NCBI GenBank assembly: GCA_034430615.1 | Contig: DAOUEJ010000204.1 | Coordinates: 1-64,000 of the forward strand | Source of the DNA: E44-bin32 sp034430615 | GTDB lineage: Bacteria > Chloroflexota > Anaerolineae > Anaerolineales > E44-bin32 | Reading direction: 5' to 3' | DNA length: 64,000 bases | In this document: positions 34,841-43,887 of the stretch, piece by piece | Position numbering within the stretch: position 1 is the stretch's first letter | Layout: each line of letters starts with the position of its first letter | Made by a program: the position numbers and the translations under genes | The notes under the pieces: model-generated | Databases searched by the model: none | The model's input: only the letters and a program-made list of their open reading frames with translations | Told to the model about the DNA's origin: nothing

Positions 34841-35230
34841 ATGCCCGAAAAGGAAGATGACATGCTTGATACGCAGTATAAGGCAGTGTTCAGGAAATGG
34901 ATTTTTCAATCCACACTGGGTCTTATCGCCTACGCCGCCATCCAACGTTGCGGCGGGCGGCTTTACCCCTGGGGCTGGCTGCAGTTGCTGCGCGAACTGC
35001 GCCGGACAAGCTGGGTGAACGTCAACGGGGCGGGCATGATCGAAGGCTACCGCGGCCTGGGGGGGACAGCGATCCTCTTCAGCGAAATGTATAAAAGCGT
35101 GCGGGAAGGTGGGTTCGAACACGCCGACCTTGTTCAAATCGGCGTCGAGAATTCCAACATGCAGCTCGAGCTGCGCGGCCTCGGGATCGAGTTCCACAAG
35201 ACTCACCGTATTTATCAGCGGGATTTGTAG
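34841..35230 (+). pseudogene. 5'-truncated GNAT-type protein (C-terminal part only)
   Basis: The last ~100 residues (GWLQLLRELRRTSWVNVNGAG, GLGGTAILFSEMYKSV, LVQIGVENSNMQ, FHKTHRIYQRDL) match the C-terminal half of ~370-residue GNAT-like proteins that I know from Chloroflexota and Firmicutes. The N-terminal ~250 residues are absent, and the preceding gene ends only 75 bases upstream. Starts at 34841 or 34862 are possible (AAGGAAG before the latter), so a short product may still be made. I consider it a remnant. Confidence 0.55.
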
Positions 35231-35288
35231 CGTGTTGCCTCATAGAACATAACGGGCAGCCTTCGCTGCCAGCAAGGAAGTGAATCTC

Positions 35289-36233
35289 TTGCCACCGATC
35301 CAACACAGCGACGAAAAACGAGCACAGCTTGGAATCATCGAGCTCGCCTATGATACGTTCGGGAGCCCGGACCTCCCCCCACTCGTGCTGATTAGCGGTC
35401 TCGGCAACCAGCTCATCAGCTGGCGCGAGGAATTCTGCCACCAGTTAGCCCTGGAGGGATTCTTCGTCATCCGCTTTGATAACCGCGACGCCGGATTATC
35501 CACCCGCTTCGACCAGGCACCGACCCCCGGCGTGTTCTCGATCGGCTCAGCCGCCGTCTGGGGTACCCCCCTGCACACAGCCTACGATCTTTCCGATATG
35601 GCCGCCGATGTACTTGGATTGCTTGGTCATCTCGGGTTGGAGTCAACCCATATCCTGGGCGCTTCCTTGGGCGGCATGATCGCCCAGGCACTGGCAATCG
35701 AACACCCGGCACGCGTGCGCTCGTTGACACTGATGCTCACTACCCCACTGGGAAGTCGCCATCCCCTCCCCCACCCACGCTCGCTGGTCCTCTTCAGCCC
35801 TCCCGCGGTCGGGCTAGAAGCACAGGTTGAGCGCTACCTGCGGGTCAAGCGCGCGCTGCGCGGCACGCGCTATGCGTTGGATGAGGCTGATCTCCGGGCA
35901 CAGGCCAAACGGCTAGCTGAGCGTTCTCCCCGTCCAGCCAGCACCCGGCGGCAGCTGGCAGCCATTGCTGCTTATGGCAACAAGACCCGGGCCTTGCGGG
36001 AGCTGGATATCCCAACGCTGGTGATCCACGGTACTCAGGACCCACTTATTCCACCTGGCCATGCCCGCCGGCTTTCTGATTTGATCCCAGGAGCGAAATT
36101 GGTCCTGGTGGAGGGGCTGGGGCATGAATTCCCGCCTGGTGTCTGGCCGGAAATCTTGCCGGCGGTCACGTCTCATCTCAAGCATGCTGAGGATAGATTT
36201 GCTCTGGTACGACCCGGGACTGGCGGTACGTAG
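35289..36233 (+). CDS. alpha/beta hydrolase
   Basis: About 314 residues. The oxyanion region is VLISGLGNQLISW, the nucleophile elbow is GASLGGMIA (Ser near residue 123), the acid is the Asp of HGTQDPLIP and the catalytic His is in GLGHEFP. FVIRFDNRDAGLSTRFD is the typical second strand of this subfamily, seen in aclacinomycin-methylesterase-like hydrolases. GGAAG at 35276-35280 fits a TTG start at 35289; a GTG at 35280 in the same frame is the alternative. Substrate unknown. Confidence 0.9.
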   Translation: MPPIQHSDEKRAQLGIIELAYDTFGSPDLPPLVLISGLGNQLISWREEFCHQLALEGFFVIRFDNRDAGLSTRFDQAPTPGVFSIGSAAVWGTPLHTAYDLSDMAADVLGLLGHLGLESTHILGASLGGMIAQALAIEHPARVRSLTLMLTTPLGSRHPLPHPRSLVLFSPPAVGLEAQVERYLRVKRALRGTRYALDEADLRAQAKRLAERSPRPASTRRQLAAIAAYGNKTRALRELDIPTLVIHGTQDPLIPPGHARRLSDLIPGAKLVLVEGLGHEFPPGVWPEILPAVTSHLKHAEDRFALVRPGTGGT

Positions 36234-36549
36234 GTTGTGCTAGAGCTTCTAACCCGTATTGCAGGACCTTGCTGACTGATTTACCCAGCCCGGCGTGACT
36301 TCTCAATACTGGATCAAGATTGGCGCAGAAACTTCATTCCGAATGGTCGATTACCGCACACCCTGTGATCTAATTTTAGGAAAAACACTAACCCGCGGAT
36401 TGCGCTGAACGCGGCCGGGAGGACACCCGGCCGGATTCAAGGATTCACCAGCGTTAAGTTCGATTTCCTGACCCAATAGATTCCTTGCGTTTGAAATTCC
36501 TCGATGAATATCCTCCATTATGCGAGCCTTCGGCGTATGATGTCTGGTT
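36234..36549. other. 316-bp intergenic region with a GC hairpin
   Basis: No supported gene. An 8-bp perfect hairpin (CGGCCGGG / CCCGGCCG, loop AGGACA) lies at 36412-36433 without a T-run. The mannosidase promoter must lie in or near this stretch but no clear boxes stand out. Confidence 0.4.
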
Positions 36550-39030
36550 ATGCAAACCTCAACCCTTGACCCGACACCACATGCTAACAATGCGGCCAGT
36601 GGGACGAACCCGATGTCACCGCAGGAGCAAGATCGCCGACGTGCACTTGGCATCCCTCCGGATGCTGAGCGTGTGCTGATCTTCGCCGAATCAAGCCATT
36701 GGGACCCCGACTGGCTCTACACCTCCGAACAGTATTACACACACTTTGTGCAGGGAAACCTCGATCAAGCGCTGGATGAATTGCGGCGCGAAGCGCGGCG
36801 TGTGTACTCCATCGAATGTATGTTTTTCCTACGCATGTACTGGGAACGACGGCCGGAGCGACGGGAGGTGGTGCGGCAGCTGGTGAACGAGGGCCGTCTT
36901 CGGCTGACCAGTTCTGGCGTCACAACTGCGGATACGCTCATTCCATCCCCGGAAGCGATCCTGCGAGATTTCCTGCTGGGGCAGGAGTGGCTGCGGAAAC
37001 AGGGCATGAACCAGGAACCTGATCTAGCCTATTTCTCGGACAGCTTCGGCAGCTCACCAGCGCTGCCCTCCCTGTTGCGAGCGGCTGGCTTCTCTCAAAC
37101 CGCGATTACGCGCATCGACGGGATGTACTTCATCGGTCTGGAATGGAACAACCCCCGCCGTTACCCCCGCCCGGGATCCAGCGCTGAGCTGCTCTTGAAA
37201 AAAGAGCGCACACTGGATTTCATCTGGCGCGACCGGGCTGGGGCTGAGGTGCTGGCCCACTGGAATGCCTTCACCTACGGACAGGGTGACTTGCTTGCTC
37301 ACCGTGGGCTGAGCCGCATTTACCTGTTCCCGTTCGCAGTACCCACCCGCTCCGATCGGCATATTGCCCACCGCATAAACAGCTTTGCAAAGAAGCTTTC
37401 GCCCTATAGCCGGACGCCTTACCTATTCTGCCCGATCGGTTTTGACTTCGTCCCCCCGATCCCGGGCCTGGTCGAGCTGCTCGACCGTTATAACCGCAAC
37501 AAGTATCCGCATACGGGTATCTGGGCCGTAAACGCGGGGCTGGATGACTACCTCAATCTGGTTGCCTGTCATTGCCACGCTCTACCCACGCTCGAACTCG
37601 ACCCCAATCCCTACTGGACCGGCTTCTACACCGCCCGTCCGGCGCTCAAAGCTCGTGCCCACGAGCTCGTCGAAAAGCTTACATTAGCCGAATCGCTGGC
37701 GCTGCGGCCGGAAAATGAGAAGGCTGCGCTGGTCCTGAGGGATGTGCTGCAGGAGGCCTGGTGGACTGTTGCTGTCTCAAATCACCATGATTTCATCACC
37801 GGTACCTCGCCCGACCGCGTGGTCTACCAGGAACAAATTCCATGGCTTATTCAAGCGGAGGAGGGTGTATCACGTGCGATCACACAGCTGGCATCTGACT
37901 TCGTACCCGCTCCGATTGTTAACCGCAAGCGAGCGCAGCCCACATGGTCGCGACAAGGGAGCAGGATCGAGATACGTACAGCACACTGGGTGCTCGAGCT
38001 CAACGAAGCCGCCGGTGGAGCAATCGTCCGGGCCGAGGATGCACAGACCGGCGAAGCTCTGCTGTCCGGGCCGGGAAACCATCTCATTCGCTATCGAGTG
38101 TCCGGCGGCCTGTGGCGCATGGGTTATGAATTTCCAGGCGGCAGGTGGAAGGAAGCCGGTCGCAGCAGCGAGAGCCATGCGGTGTTGGCCGTCCACGAGC
38201 AGGAGCACCGCCTAAAGATTAGTTGGGTCAACGGTTTTGACGGCGAGATCTTCGAACGCGATATGTGGCTTTATGATGACGATCCACGCCTTTACTTTCG
38301 CATCATAGGCCGCGCCGGCCGGCGCCGGACGATGACGGTGCGTTTCGAATGGGGGCAGGATGCCGATGGGTTGCTGATGGACCAACCGGGAGGGATCATC
38401 ATGCGGCCTCGCGAGAAAGTGTATACGCCCACCTTCTGGCCCTTCCAGCATTTCGTCCACGTACGTGATAGAACCAGCGGTCGAGGGTTGGCGCTCTATC
38501 AGCGCTGGCCGGGTGCTGTTTCTTTAACATCAAGCGGATGGCTCAGCGTCATCGCGCTGCGTAATGCTGCCATCGAGCGCGCCTATGGCCTGATTCCCCT
38601 TTCGGGCAACCCGGCCCGGGGTTATGAGAAGGAAGCCTATACTTTCGACTATGCGCTCGAATTCACCCGTCAGGGTGACTGGCAGGAAAACAGCCTGGCG
38701 GATAAAGCCTACCGGAGATTCCACACCCCCGATCCGGACAGCCGCTTCGAAGCCCTGCAGCAGCAGATGCGCTCGGCAGTCTTTCTTGATCGGCCAGATG
38801 TCTTCCTGCTGGCCGACAAGGCGGCCGACCGAGGGTCCGGTCGTATCGTGCGCATCTACACCTTCTCCGCGGTTGGCGAAACGATCCATTTGAGCCTCGA
38901 TGGGCAGAAAATACGCCAGGCGTTCCTTTGCGATGCGCGCGAACGGGACCTCGCCACACTCGACCTCGACAACGGCCAGCTACACTTCACCATGCCCGGA
39001 TCGCTGGCCAGCTTGAGACTGCTCACCTAG
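36550..39030 (+). CDS. glycoside hydrolase family 38-like alpha-mannosidase
   Basis: 826 residues. The catalytic N-terminal domain has the zinc ligands His50 and Asp52 (SSHWDPDW) and the nucleophile Asp near 164 (YFSDSFGSSPAL). The helical domain carries the conserved NHHDFITGTSPDRV segment near 413-426, and the C-terminal two-thirds is beta-rich as in GH38. There is no signal peptide, so it is probably cytoplasmic. Mannoside or a related alpha-glycan is the likely substrate, but family members vary. The start may be later (ATG 36613); no strong ribosome-binding site precedes 36550. A flippase-like protein and a glycosyltransferase follow. Confidence 0.87.
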   Translation: MQTSTLDPTPHANNAASGTNPMSPQEQDRRRALGIPPDAERVLIFAESSHWDPDWLYTSEQYYTHFVQGNLDQALDELRREARRVYSIECMFFLRMYWERRPERREVVRQLVNEGRLRLTSSGVTTADTLIPSPEAILRDFLLGQEWLRKQGMNQEPDLAYFSDSFGSSPALPSLLRAAGFSQTAITRIDGMYFIGLEWNNPRRYPRPGSSAELLLKKERTLDFIWRDRAGAEVLAHWNAFTYGQGDLLAHRGLSRIYLFPFAVPTRSDRHIAHRINSFAKKLSPYSRTPYLFCPIGFDFVPPIPGLVELLDRYNRNKYPHTGIWAVNAGLDDYLNLVACHCHALPTLELDPNPYWTGFYTARPALKARAHELVEKLTLAESLALRPENEKAALVLRDVLQEAWWTVAVSNHHDFITGTSPDRVVYQEQIPWLIQAEEGVSRAITQLASDFVPAPIVNRKRAQPTWSRQGSRIEIRTAHWVLELNEAAGGAIVRAEDAQTGEALLSGPGNHLIRYRVSGGLWRMGYEFPGGRWKEAGRSSESHAVLAVHEQEHRLKISWVNGFDGEIFERDMWLYDDDPRLYFRIIGRAGRRRTMTVRFEWGQDADGLLMDQPGGIIMRPREKVYTPTFWPFQHFVHVRDRTSGRGLALYQRWPGAVSLTSSGWLSVIALRNAAIERAYGLIPLSGNPARGYEKEAYTFDYALEFTRQGDWQENSLADKAYRRFHTPDPDSRFEALQQQMRSAVFLDRPDVFLLADKAADRGSGRIVRIYTFSAVGETIHLSLDGQKIRQAFLCDARERDLATLDLDNGQLHFTMPGSLASLRLLT

Positions 39031-39174
39031 GCTGGCAACCGGTGCAATGCCTTTAAGTTTCTCTAAAGGAGACGTTAATGGTAACCCGCCGTGGATCGGT
39101 TACGATTATGAAGTTTAATACCAGGCAGCAAAGACACCAGCAGAAAACCAACGCCCGCAGTGAGACCGTGAGCT

Positions 39175-40209
39175 ATGTATAAAAGAATTGCGCCGTACCT
39201 GATCGCCATCGTTCTTCTAGCGGGGCTGATCTTCATCGCCCTTGACCTTGGCCAGATCCGAACAGTCCTGGCTACTGCCAGCGCCAGGCCCATCCCCTTC
39301 GCTCTGGCTGCCACCCTGGTTTCCTACCTCTGCATCAGCTTCAGCTTCGCCCAGGTCGGCAAGTTGCTGGGAGTCAATATGAAAACACGCGACCTGACGC
39401 AGGTTGGGTTCGTGTCGACCGTGCTCAATCATGTTGTCTCCAGCGGTGGAGCGGCAGGATACTCCGTTCGCTACTCGCTCATGAACCGCCACGGGGTGAG
39501 CATGCGTGAGGTGCTGGCTGTCTCGTTTCTGCACTTCTATCTCACCGCGCCAGCAATGATCGGCATGCTGCCGGTCGGGCTGCTCTACCTGAGCCGGCAT
39601 GCCGCACTCAAATCCGGCACGGCCGCCCTGCTGGCGGCATTGGCCGGGGTGGTATTCCTGGCCGCAGTGCTGGCAACCATGATGCTTTTCTCAACCCGGC
39701 TGCGCCAGGGCTTGATAACAACCCTGATCAGGTTCATCCGCAGGCTAGCCAAACGAGATGTTGCCCCATCCCTCCTGCGCTTCGACGAAACGCTAACCCA
39801 GGGAGTGCAGGCCATGCGTCGTCAGCCGGCAATGATGATCGTGATCCAGTTCTTGGTGCTGACCGATTGGATTGCCAGCGTAGTGGCGCTCTGGTTCTGC
39901 TTCCAATCTCTCGGCGTAACGTTGCTGCCCGGGCAGGTGATCACGGGTTTCGTGATTGGCATTGTGGCTGGCGTCGCCTCGATGATCCCGGGCGGACTGG
40001 GCGTGCAGGAAGGTTCGATGGCGGGCATCTTCGCTCTACTTGGGGTTGGGATCGATCGCGCTGTGCTGGCTTCGATCCTCTTCCGAGTGCTCTACTTTTT
40101 CGTGCCCTACCTTGTAAGCTTGCTGTTCTACTGGGGGCTGCTGCGCCAAGCTGTTGCTCCCGAGTACGGGAGTTCATGGGAAGTGGAAAATGCACATCCT
40201 GATGCTTAG
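39175..40209 (+). CDS. lysylphosphatidylglycerol synthase TM-like (flippase-like) membrane protein
   Basis: 344 residues with about eight helices. It has the hallmark features of the UPF0104/LPG_synthase_TM family: FVSTVLNHVVSSGGAAGYSVR near residues 79-99 (read in two parts), and the Gly-rich loop SMIPGGLGVQEGSMAG near 271-286. Related proteins move lipids or act with glycosyltransferases. Its last 20 bases overlap the next gene, a GT4 glycosyltransferase, so the two probably work together on a membrane glycolipid. Confidence 0.87.
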   Translation: MYKRIAPYLIAIVLLAGLIFIALDLGQIRTVLATASARPIPFALAATLVSYLCISFSFAQVGKLLGVNMKTRDLTQVGFVSTVLNHVVSSGGAAGYSVRYSLMNRHGVSMREVLAVSFLHFYLTAPAMIGMLPVGLLYLSRHAALKSGTAALLAALAGVVFLAAVLATMMLFSTRLRQGLITTLIRFIRRLAKRDVAPSLLRFDETLTQGVQAMRRQPAMMIVIQFLVLTDWIASVVALWFCFQSLGVTLLPGQVITGFVIGIVAGVASMIPGGLGVQEGSMAGIFALLGVGIDRAVLASILFRVLYFFVPYLVSLLFYWGLLRQAVAPEYGSSWEVENAHPDA

Positions 40210-41389
40210 CCATGGGTATCCGCCCACCATCAGCGGTGTAACGCTCGTGGTCCAAAAGATCGCGCGTGCGATGGCCGGTCGGGGACACCAGGTAACGGTC
40301 GTTACTGCCAGTGACCATGGCGCACCCTACCACGACGATGATCAGGGCGTTCATCTGTGGCGCGTTCGCTCTGCACCAAATCCTTTCTGGTCGGAAGGCC
40401 GGCTGCCGCTGCTGACCCACGAACGGTTGATCGAAATTGTCAACGAGGTCAAACCGGATGTAATCAACACCCACGATAGCGCGCTCTTAAGCTGGCAGCT
40501 CTATCGTTATAAACGGAACAAAATCCATGTCCCTGAGATTTTAACCTGCCACTTTCTGCCGCGCTTCGTCACCTACTACCTGCACGCTGGCGAATCGATA
40601 GAAGATATGGTCGAGGACATCACTTGGGACGCTACGCTGCACCTGATGCACAGCTTCGATCATGTCATCTTTCCCAGCGGCACCCAGCGCACGGTATTCA
40701 TAGAAGAAGGCCTGGATGTTCCCTCGAGCGTGATCTCGAATGGGCTTGATACTGGACGCTACACTCCCGATGGCGAGGATATCGACCTGGAGGGGAAGTA
40801 CGACCTGCCACACGGGCCGCGCATCCTCTCCGTCGGACGCTTGGCTCTGGATAAGAAGATCGATGTCCTTATCCGCGCTATGGCAGCATTCGATCAGGCG
40901 CACCTTCTGATCGTGGGTCGCGGCGACGATCGCCATGAGCTGGAAAAGATCGCGGACGAACTGGGCGTGACTGAGCGGGTGCATTTCCTGGGATTTGTTC
41001 CGGAAGATGACATGCCAGGGATCTACCGGGCCTGCGATGTCTTTGCCATCGCCTCGGATGTCGAAGTCCAAAGCATCCCCACTCTTCAAGCAGCGGCGAC
41101 GGGCCTACCGATCGTTGCTGCCAATGCCGCGGCACTGCCCGAATTGGTGCAGGATGGCCACAACGGCTATCTCGTGCCCGTCGGCGATGCGGCTGCATTT
41201 GCAGCCGGACTGGGGCGGATCATCGAAAGTCCGGCGCTGGCCGATGCGTTCAGAGCGGCCAGCCTTCAGATCGGCCGCCAGCATGCAGAAGAACTCACCT
41301 TTCAGGCGTATGAAGCATGCTTTGAGCTGATCACCAATGAAACTAGCGACAGGTTAAAAAATCCCCTTGCATCAAGAAAGTTCAGTTAA
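40190..41389 (+). CDS. glycosyltransferase family 4 (GT-B)
   Basis: 399 residues. The N-terminal GT-B domain starts LMLSHGYPPTISGV with the acceptor-side Gly loop. The C-terminal nucleotide-sugar domain has ILSVGRLALDKKIDVLI (near residues 214-230) and the E-x7-E-like region FAIASDVEVQSIPTLQAAAT with VAANAAALPELVQ. The ATG at 40190 with GGAAG-rich sequence upstream gives the usual N-terminus; a longer frame from 40154 lies inside the flippase gene. Retaining transfer to a lipid acceptor, such as diacylglycerol or phosphatidylinositol, is plausible from the family and the flippase neighbour. Confidence 0.9.
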   Translation: MHILMLSHGYPPTISGVTLVVQKIARAMAGRGHQVTVVTASDHGAPYHDDDQGVHLWRVRSAPNPFWSEGRLPLLTHERLIEIVNEVKPDVINTHDSALLSWQLYRYKRNKIHVPEILTCHFLPRFVTYYLHAGESIEDMVEDITWDATLHLMHSFDHVIFPSGTQRTVFIEEGLDVPSSVISNGLDTGRYTPDGEDIDLEGKYDLPHGPRILSVGRLALDKKIDVLIRAMAAFDQAHLLIVGRGDDRHELEKIADELGVTERVHFLGFVPEDDMPGIYRACDVFAIASDVEVQSIPTLQAAATGLPIVAANAAALPELVQDGHNGYLVPVGDAAAFAAGLGRIIESPALADAFRAASLQIGRQHAEELTFQAYEACFELITNETSDRLKNPLASRKFS

Positions 41390-41566
41390 TTGCGATATAT
41401 CCTCTGGATAAATTAGGCGCTGTATTTCCCGATCCCCGCGTACGCCCTGACTATAATGTGGTCTCACTGCATGCATTCAGCCCTATGCGGATCGAATCGC
41501 TCAACCAGTCTTGTTGCGCTATCATGTTAGAAAACAGATCGACCTGGTTCAAACAAAGGAGGCATG

Positions 41567-41782
41567 ATGACAGAGAGTGTGTATAAAGTGATCGAGCTGG
41601 TCGGAACTAGCGAAAAGTCGTGGGAGGATGCTGCCAGGGCGGCGGTCGATCTAGCCGGTAAGCAGCTGCGCGACCTGCGCATCGCCGAAGTGGTTGACCT
41701 CGACATGACGCTCGAGGATGGCAAGGTCCTCGCCTACCGGGCTAAGGTCAAGGTCTCCTTCAAGTACCACGGCGGCGACTGA
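41567..41782 (+). CDS. dodecin family flavin-binding protein
   Basis: 71 residues matching dodecins: VYKVIELVGTSEKSWEDAA at the N-terminus, then AVDLAGKQLRDLRIAEV and a final amphipathic strand AYRAKVKVSFKY. Dodecins form hollow dodecamers that store or buffer flavins. AAGGAGG at 41556-41562 favours the second of two ATGs. It is a single gene with its own terminator 31 bases downstream. Confidence 0.95.
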   Translation: MTESVYKVIELVGTSEKSWEDAARAAVDLAGKQLRDLRIAEVVDLDMTLEDGKVLAYRAKVKVSFKYHGGD

Positions 41783-41812
41783 AGCTACAAGCTCACCAAC
41801 CTAGCCCGACGT

Positions 41813-41844
41813 AGCCCGCCCGGTTAGCCGGGCGGGCTCGTTTT
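41813..41844 (+). terminator. rho-independent terminator after dodecin
   Basis: An 11-bp perfect stem (AGCCCGCCCGG / CCGGGCGGGCT) with a TTAG loop is followed by CGTTTTGG. Strong hairpin, moderate T-run. Confidence 0.85.
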
Positions 41845-41935
41845 GGTTACCTTGTCTTCGACGCACCTGAGATAGTTAATAATATACTGGTTATTTATAG
41901 ACATGATCAGCCGCTAAAGTGATCCGAGAGTGTTA

Positions 41936-42565
41936 ATGCCAATCGATATGTTCCCTGCAAGGTTATCCGAAGCATCCCTCTCCACCGGCATCACCTATCT
42001 TAGCCGGATCGATACAGATCTGGCCGGCAGCGTGGCCAGGCTCGGCCCACCGCCTCTCTGGGCGCGTGAACCAGGTTTTGGGACGTTGGTCCACATCATA
42101 CTCGAGCAGCAGGTCTCGCTCGCATCGGCGCGTGCCGCTTTTGAAAAGCTGACCACCGCGGCAGGTGTCCTCACCCCGGCCCGTTTCCTCGGTTATTCAG
42201 ATCACGAGTTGCGGGAAATCGGGTTCAGCCGACAGAAAACGGGCTACTGTCGCGGCCTGGCCCAATCGATCATGGATGACAAGTTCGACCTTGATGCCTT
42301 GTCGGAGCTGAGCGACTCACAGGCTCGCTCCAAGCTAATCGAAATCAAGGGCATCGGTCCGTGGACGGCGGATATTTACCTGCTGATGGCTTTGCGCCGA
42401 CCCGACATCTGGCCGGCGGGTGACCTGGCGCTCGCTGCGGCGGTCCAGCAGGTCAAGCAGCTGCCTGCCCTTCCAGACCAGGAGGAGCTGCACGAGATTG
42501 CTGCAGGTTGGCAACCCTGGCGTGCGGTCGCCGCCCGCATCCTGTGGCATCATTACCTGAGTTGA
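41936..42565 (+). CDS. DNA-3-methyladenine glycosylase (AlkA-like, HhH-GPD)
   Basis: 209 residues. The helix-hairpin-helix reads IEIKGIGPWTADIYLLMAL near residues 135-153 and the catalytic Asp follows in WPAGDLALAAAV near residue 160. An earlier LEQQVSLASARAAFEKL is typical of AlkA. It excises alkylated bases in base-excision repair. It lacks the N-terminal methylated-DNA transferase or AlkA_N extension, as in short bacterial members. Start ambiguous between ATGs at 41936 and 41948; GTG at 41930 is also in frame. Confidence 0.88.
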   Translation: MPIDMFPARLSEASLSTGITYLSRIDTDLAGSVARLGPPPLWAREPGFGTLVHIILEQQVSLASARAAFEKLTTAAGVLTPARFLGYSDHELREIGFSRQKTGYCRGLAQSIMDDKFDLDALSELSDSQARSKLIEIKGIGPWTADIYLLMALRRPDIWPAGDLALAAAVQQVKQLPALPDQEELHEIAAGWQPWRAVAARILWHHYLS

Positions 42566-42680
42566 ACAATGTTTTGTAATGCTGACAAGATCAACCGCAC
42601 ATCCCAGTCTTAAAGCACACTTTGCCGGAACTTCGATCAAGTGCTGATAAGCAATCAAGATGAGCACAGGAGGTCTTCCC

Positions 42681-42986
42681 ATGACGACGAACTTCCAACC
42701 CCCGGCCAACTGCAGCAAGTACGGCGGCTCCACGGAAGAGGGCCTGGCGGTCGACAACAGCAAAACCGTCCCGGCCGGCTACCCGGCCTACGGGGTACGT
42801 GTCAAGCTGGGCGGCAGTGCCTCCTGGTGGAGGATCGTGCCCAAGGATTCCGGATCGAAACCCGTGAACAGTATCCTGGGCGAATCGCTTGAAGCGGACA
42901 TGGTGCTGGCCGGCGAGCCGATCCAGATCTTCAGCTACCACTGCGTGGATTGCGGCTTCCTGGAGGCCTACGCGCCTGAGGTCTGA
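42681..42986 (+). CDS. small protein with C-terminal CxxC
   Basis: 101 residues, no family recognised with confidence. An early Cys (ANCSKYGG), a beta-rich centre with a WWRIVPKD stretch, and a terminal HCVDCGFLEAYAP, which looks like half a zinc ribbon. AGGAGG at 42669-42674 supports the ATG at 42681. It may bind one metal as a dimer. Confidence 0.65.
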   Translation: MTTNFQPPANCSKYGGSTEEGLAVDNSKTVPAGYPAYGVRVKLGGSASWWRIVPKDSGSKPVNSILGESLEADMVLAGEPIQIFSYHCVDCGFLEAYAPEV

Positions 42987-43043
42987 GCAGCTTTGCTCTC
43001 AAGTACAGGAGCTTATCGAGTATGAATGCCTGGAGTCTGGCGT

Positions 43044-43289
43044 GTGACTTCTCAAACTGATCTGGTCGATCTCGTATTTGAACGCCTCTTCGGAGCGCAC
43101 CCGGATGCGGCCGAGTTGCGGAACCTGCTCGATACAGTTGGCGATCCACCCAGCCCGCGCTTGCAGTTGGCGGTCCTCAAGATGAGCGAGGGTGATCCGC
43201 AGAAACTCAAACAGAATATCGAGCTCGCCCGTATCGACTACCGCGATGTGCTGGCCTACGCCGAGTACCCGCAAGAGAAGCGTACCTGA
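43044..43289 (+). CDS. small helical protein, possibly shortened by an in-frame TGA
   Basis: 81 residues from a GTG with GGAG eight bases upstream (an ATG at 43026 is in frame). The product is helical and Leu-rich (DLVDLVFERLFGAHPDAAELRNLL, best viewed in two parts) and ends ARIDYRDVLAYAEYPQEKRT. The same frame continues coding-like after the TGA, see next entry. No function known. Confidence 0.6.
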   Translation: MTSQTDLVDLVFERLFGAHPDAAELRNLLDTVGDPPSPRLQLAVLKMSEGDPQKLKQNIELARIDYRDVLAYAEYPQEKRT

Positions 43290-43382
43290 CCTTCGAAGAT
43301 GAATATGGCCGCGAGCGATCTCAACCAGATCCGCCGCCGTGACCGCCAGCAGTACGGAGCCTGGCTGGCAACATTTACCTGA
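43287..43382 (+). pseudogene. in-frame C-terminal extension beyond a TGA codon
   Basis: After the TGA at 43287-43289 the frame stays open to a second TGA (43380-43382) and encodes about 30 residues including NQIRRRDRQQYGAWLATF. A helical tail with that RRRDRxQYxAWL pattern after YRDVLxxAEYP is what I would expect in longer homologues. So the upstream gene may carry a recent nonsense change or a sequencing error. Confidence 0.4.
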
Positions 43383-43495
43383 TCAGGTTCTGACAGAACC
43401 TGGCCCGAACCCCGCTTGCTATCAAGGACACTACATCCTCGGCTCTTCCCCCGACTCGATCCAGCACAATCACAAATATCCCTTAGAATTGGCTC

Positions 43496-43526
43496 TTGAC
43501 ACTGACGTAACGTTATAGTTTAGGAT
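43496..43526 (+). promoter_or_regulatory. MerR-type promoter with 19-bp spacer and operator
   Basis: TTGACA (43496-43501) and TAGGAT (43521-43526) are separated by 19 bases, the stretched spacing used by MerR-family activators. Within the spacer TGACGT-A-ACGTTA (43503-43515) is a near-perfect inverted repeat, the expected operator. It lies 18 bases before the ATG of the MerR-type gene, indicating autoregulation. Confidence 0.75.
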
Positions 43527-43544
43527 ACGTCCCTGGAAGCTTCC

Positions 43545-43887
43545 ATGGGTGAGTACACGGTTAGCCAGCTGGCGGAGCTGGCCGGGGTGAGCGTGCGCAC
43601 GCTGCATCATTTCGACCAGATCGGGCTGCTCAAGCCCACCCGGCGCACCCCGGCTGGGATACCGGGTGTACGGACGGGCCGAGCTCCTGCGGCTGCAGCA
43701 GATCCTGCTCTTCCGCGAGTTCGAGATGCCGCTGGCCGAGATCCAAGCCCAGATCAAAGCACCGGACTTCGACCCGCTGGCCGCCCTCCAGCAACACCGC
43801 CAAGCGCTCGTACGACGCCAAGGCCAGTTGGGGCACTTGATCGAGACGGTCGACCGGCGATTGAGGAACTACGAGAGGACGAGATGA
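43545..43887 (+). pseudogene. MerR-family DNA-binding domain, frameshifted
   Basis: The first ~37 residues (EYTVSQLAELAGVSVRTLHH, then FDQIGLLKP) are a MerR winged helix. At 43656-43658 a GGG in place of GG shifts the frame. The correct continuation is in the next frame (VYGRAELLRLQQILLFREFE, then a long helix) up to the TGA at 43885-43887. With one G removed it would be a normal ~113-residue MerR/TipA N-terminal part, ending in an ATGA overlap with the TipAS gene. Either a real inactivating or programmed shift, or a sequence error. Confidence 0.7.
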
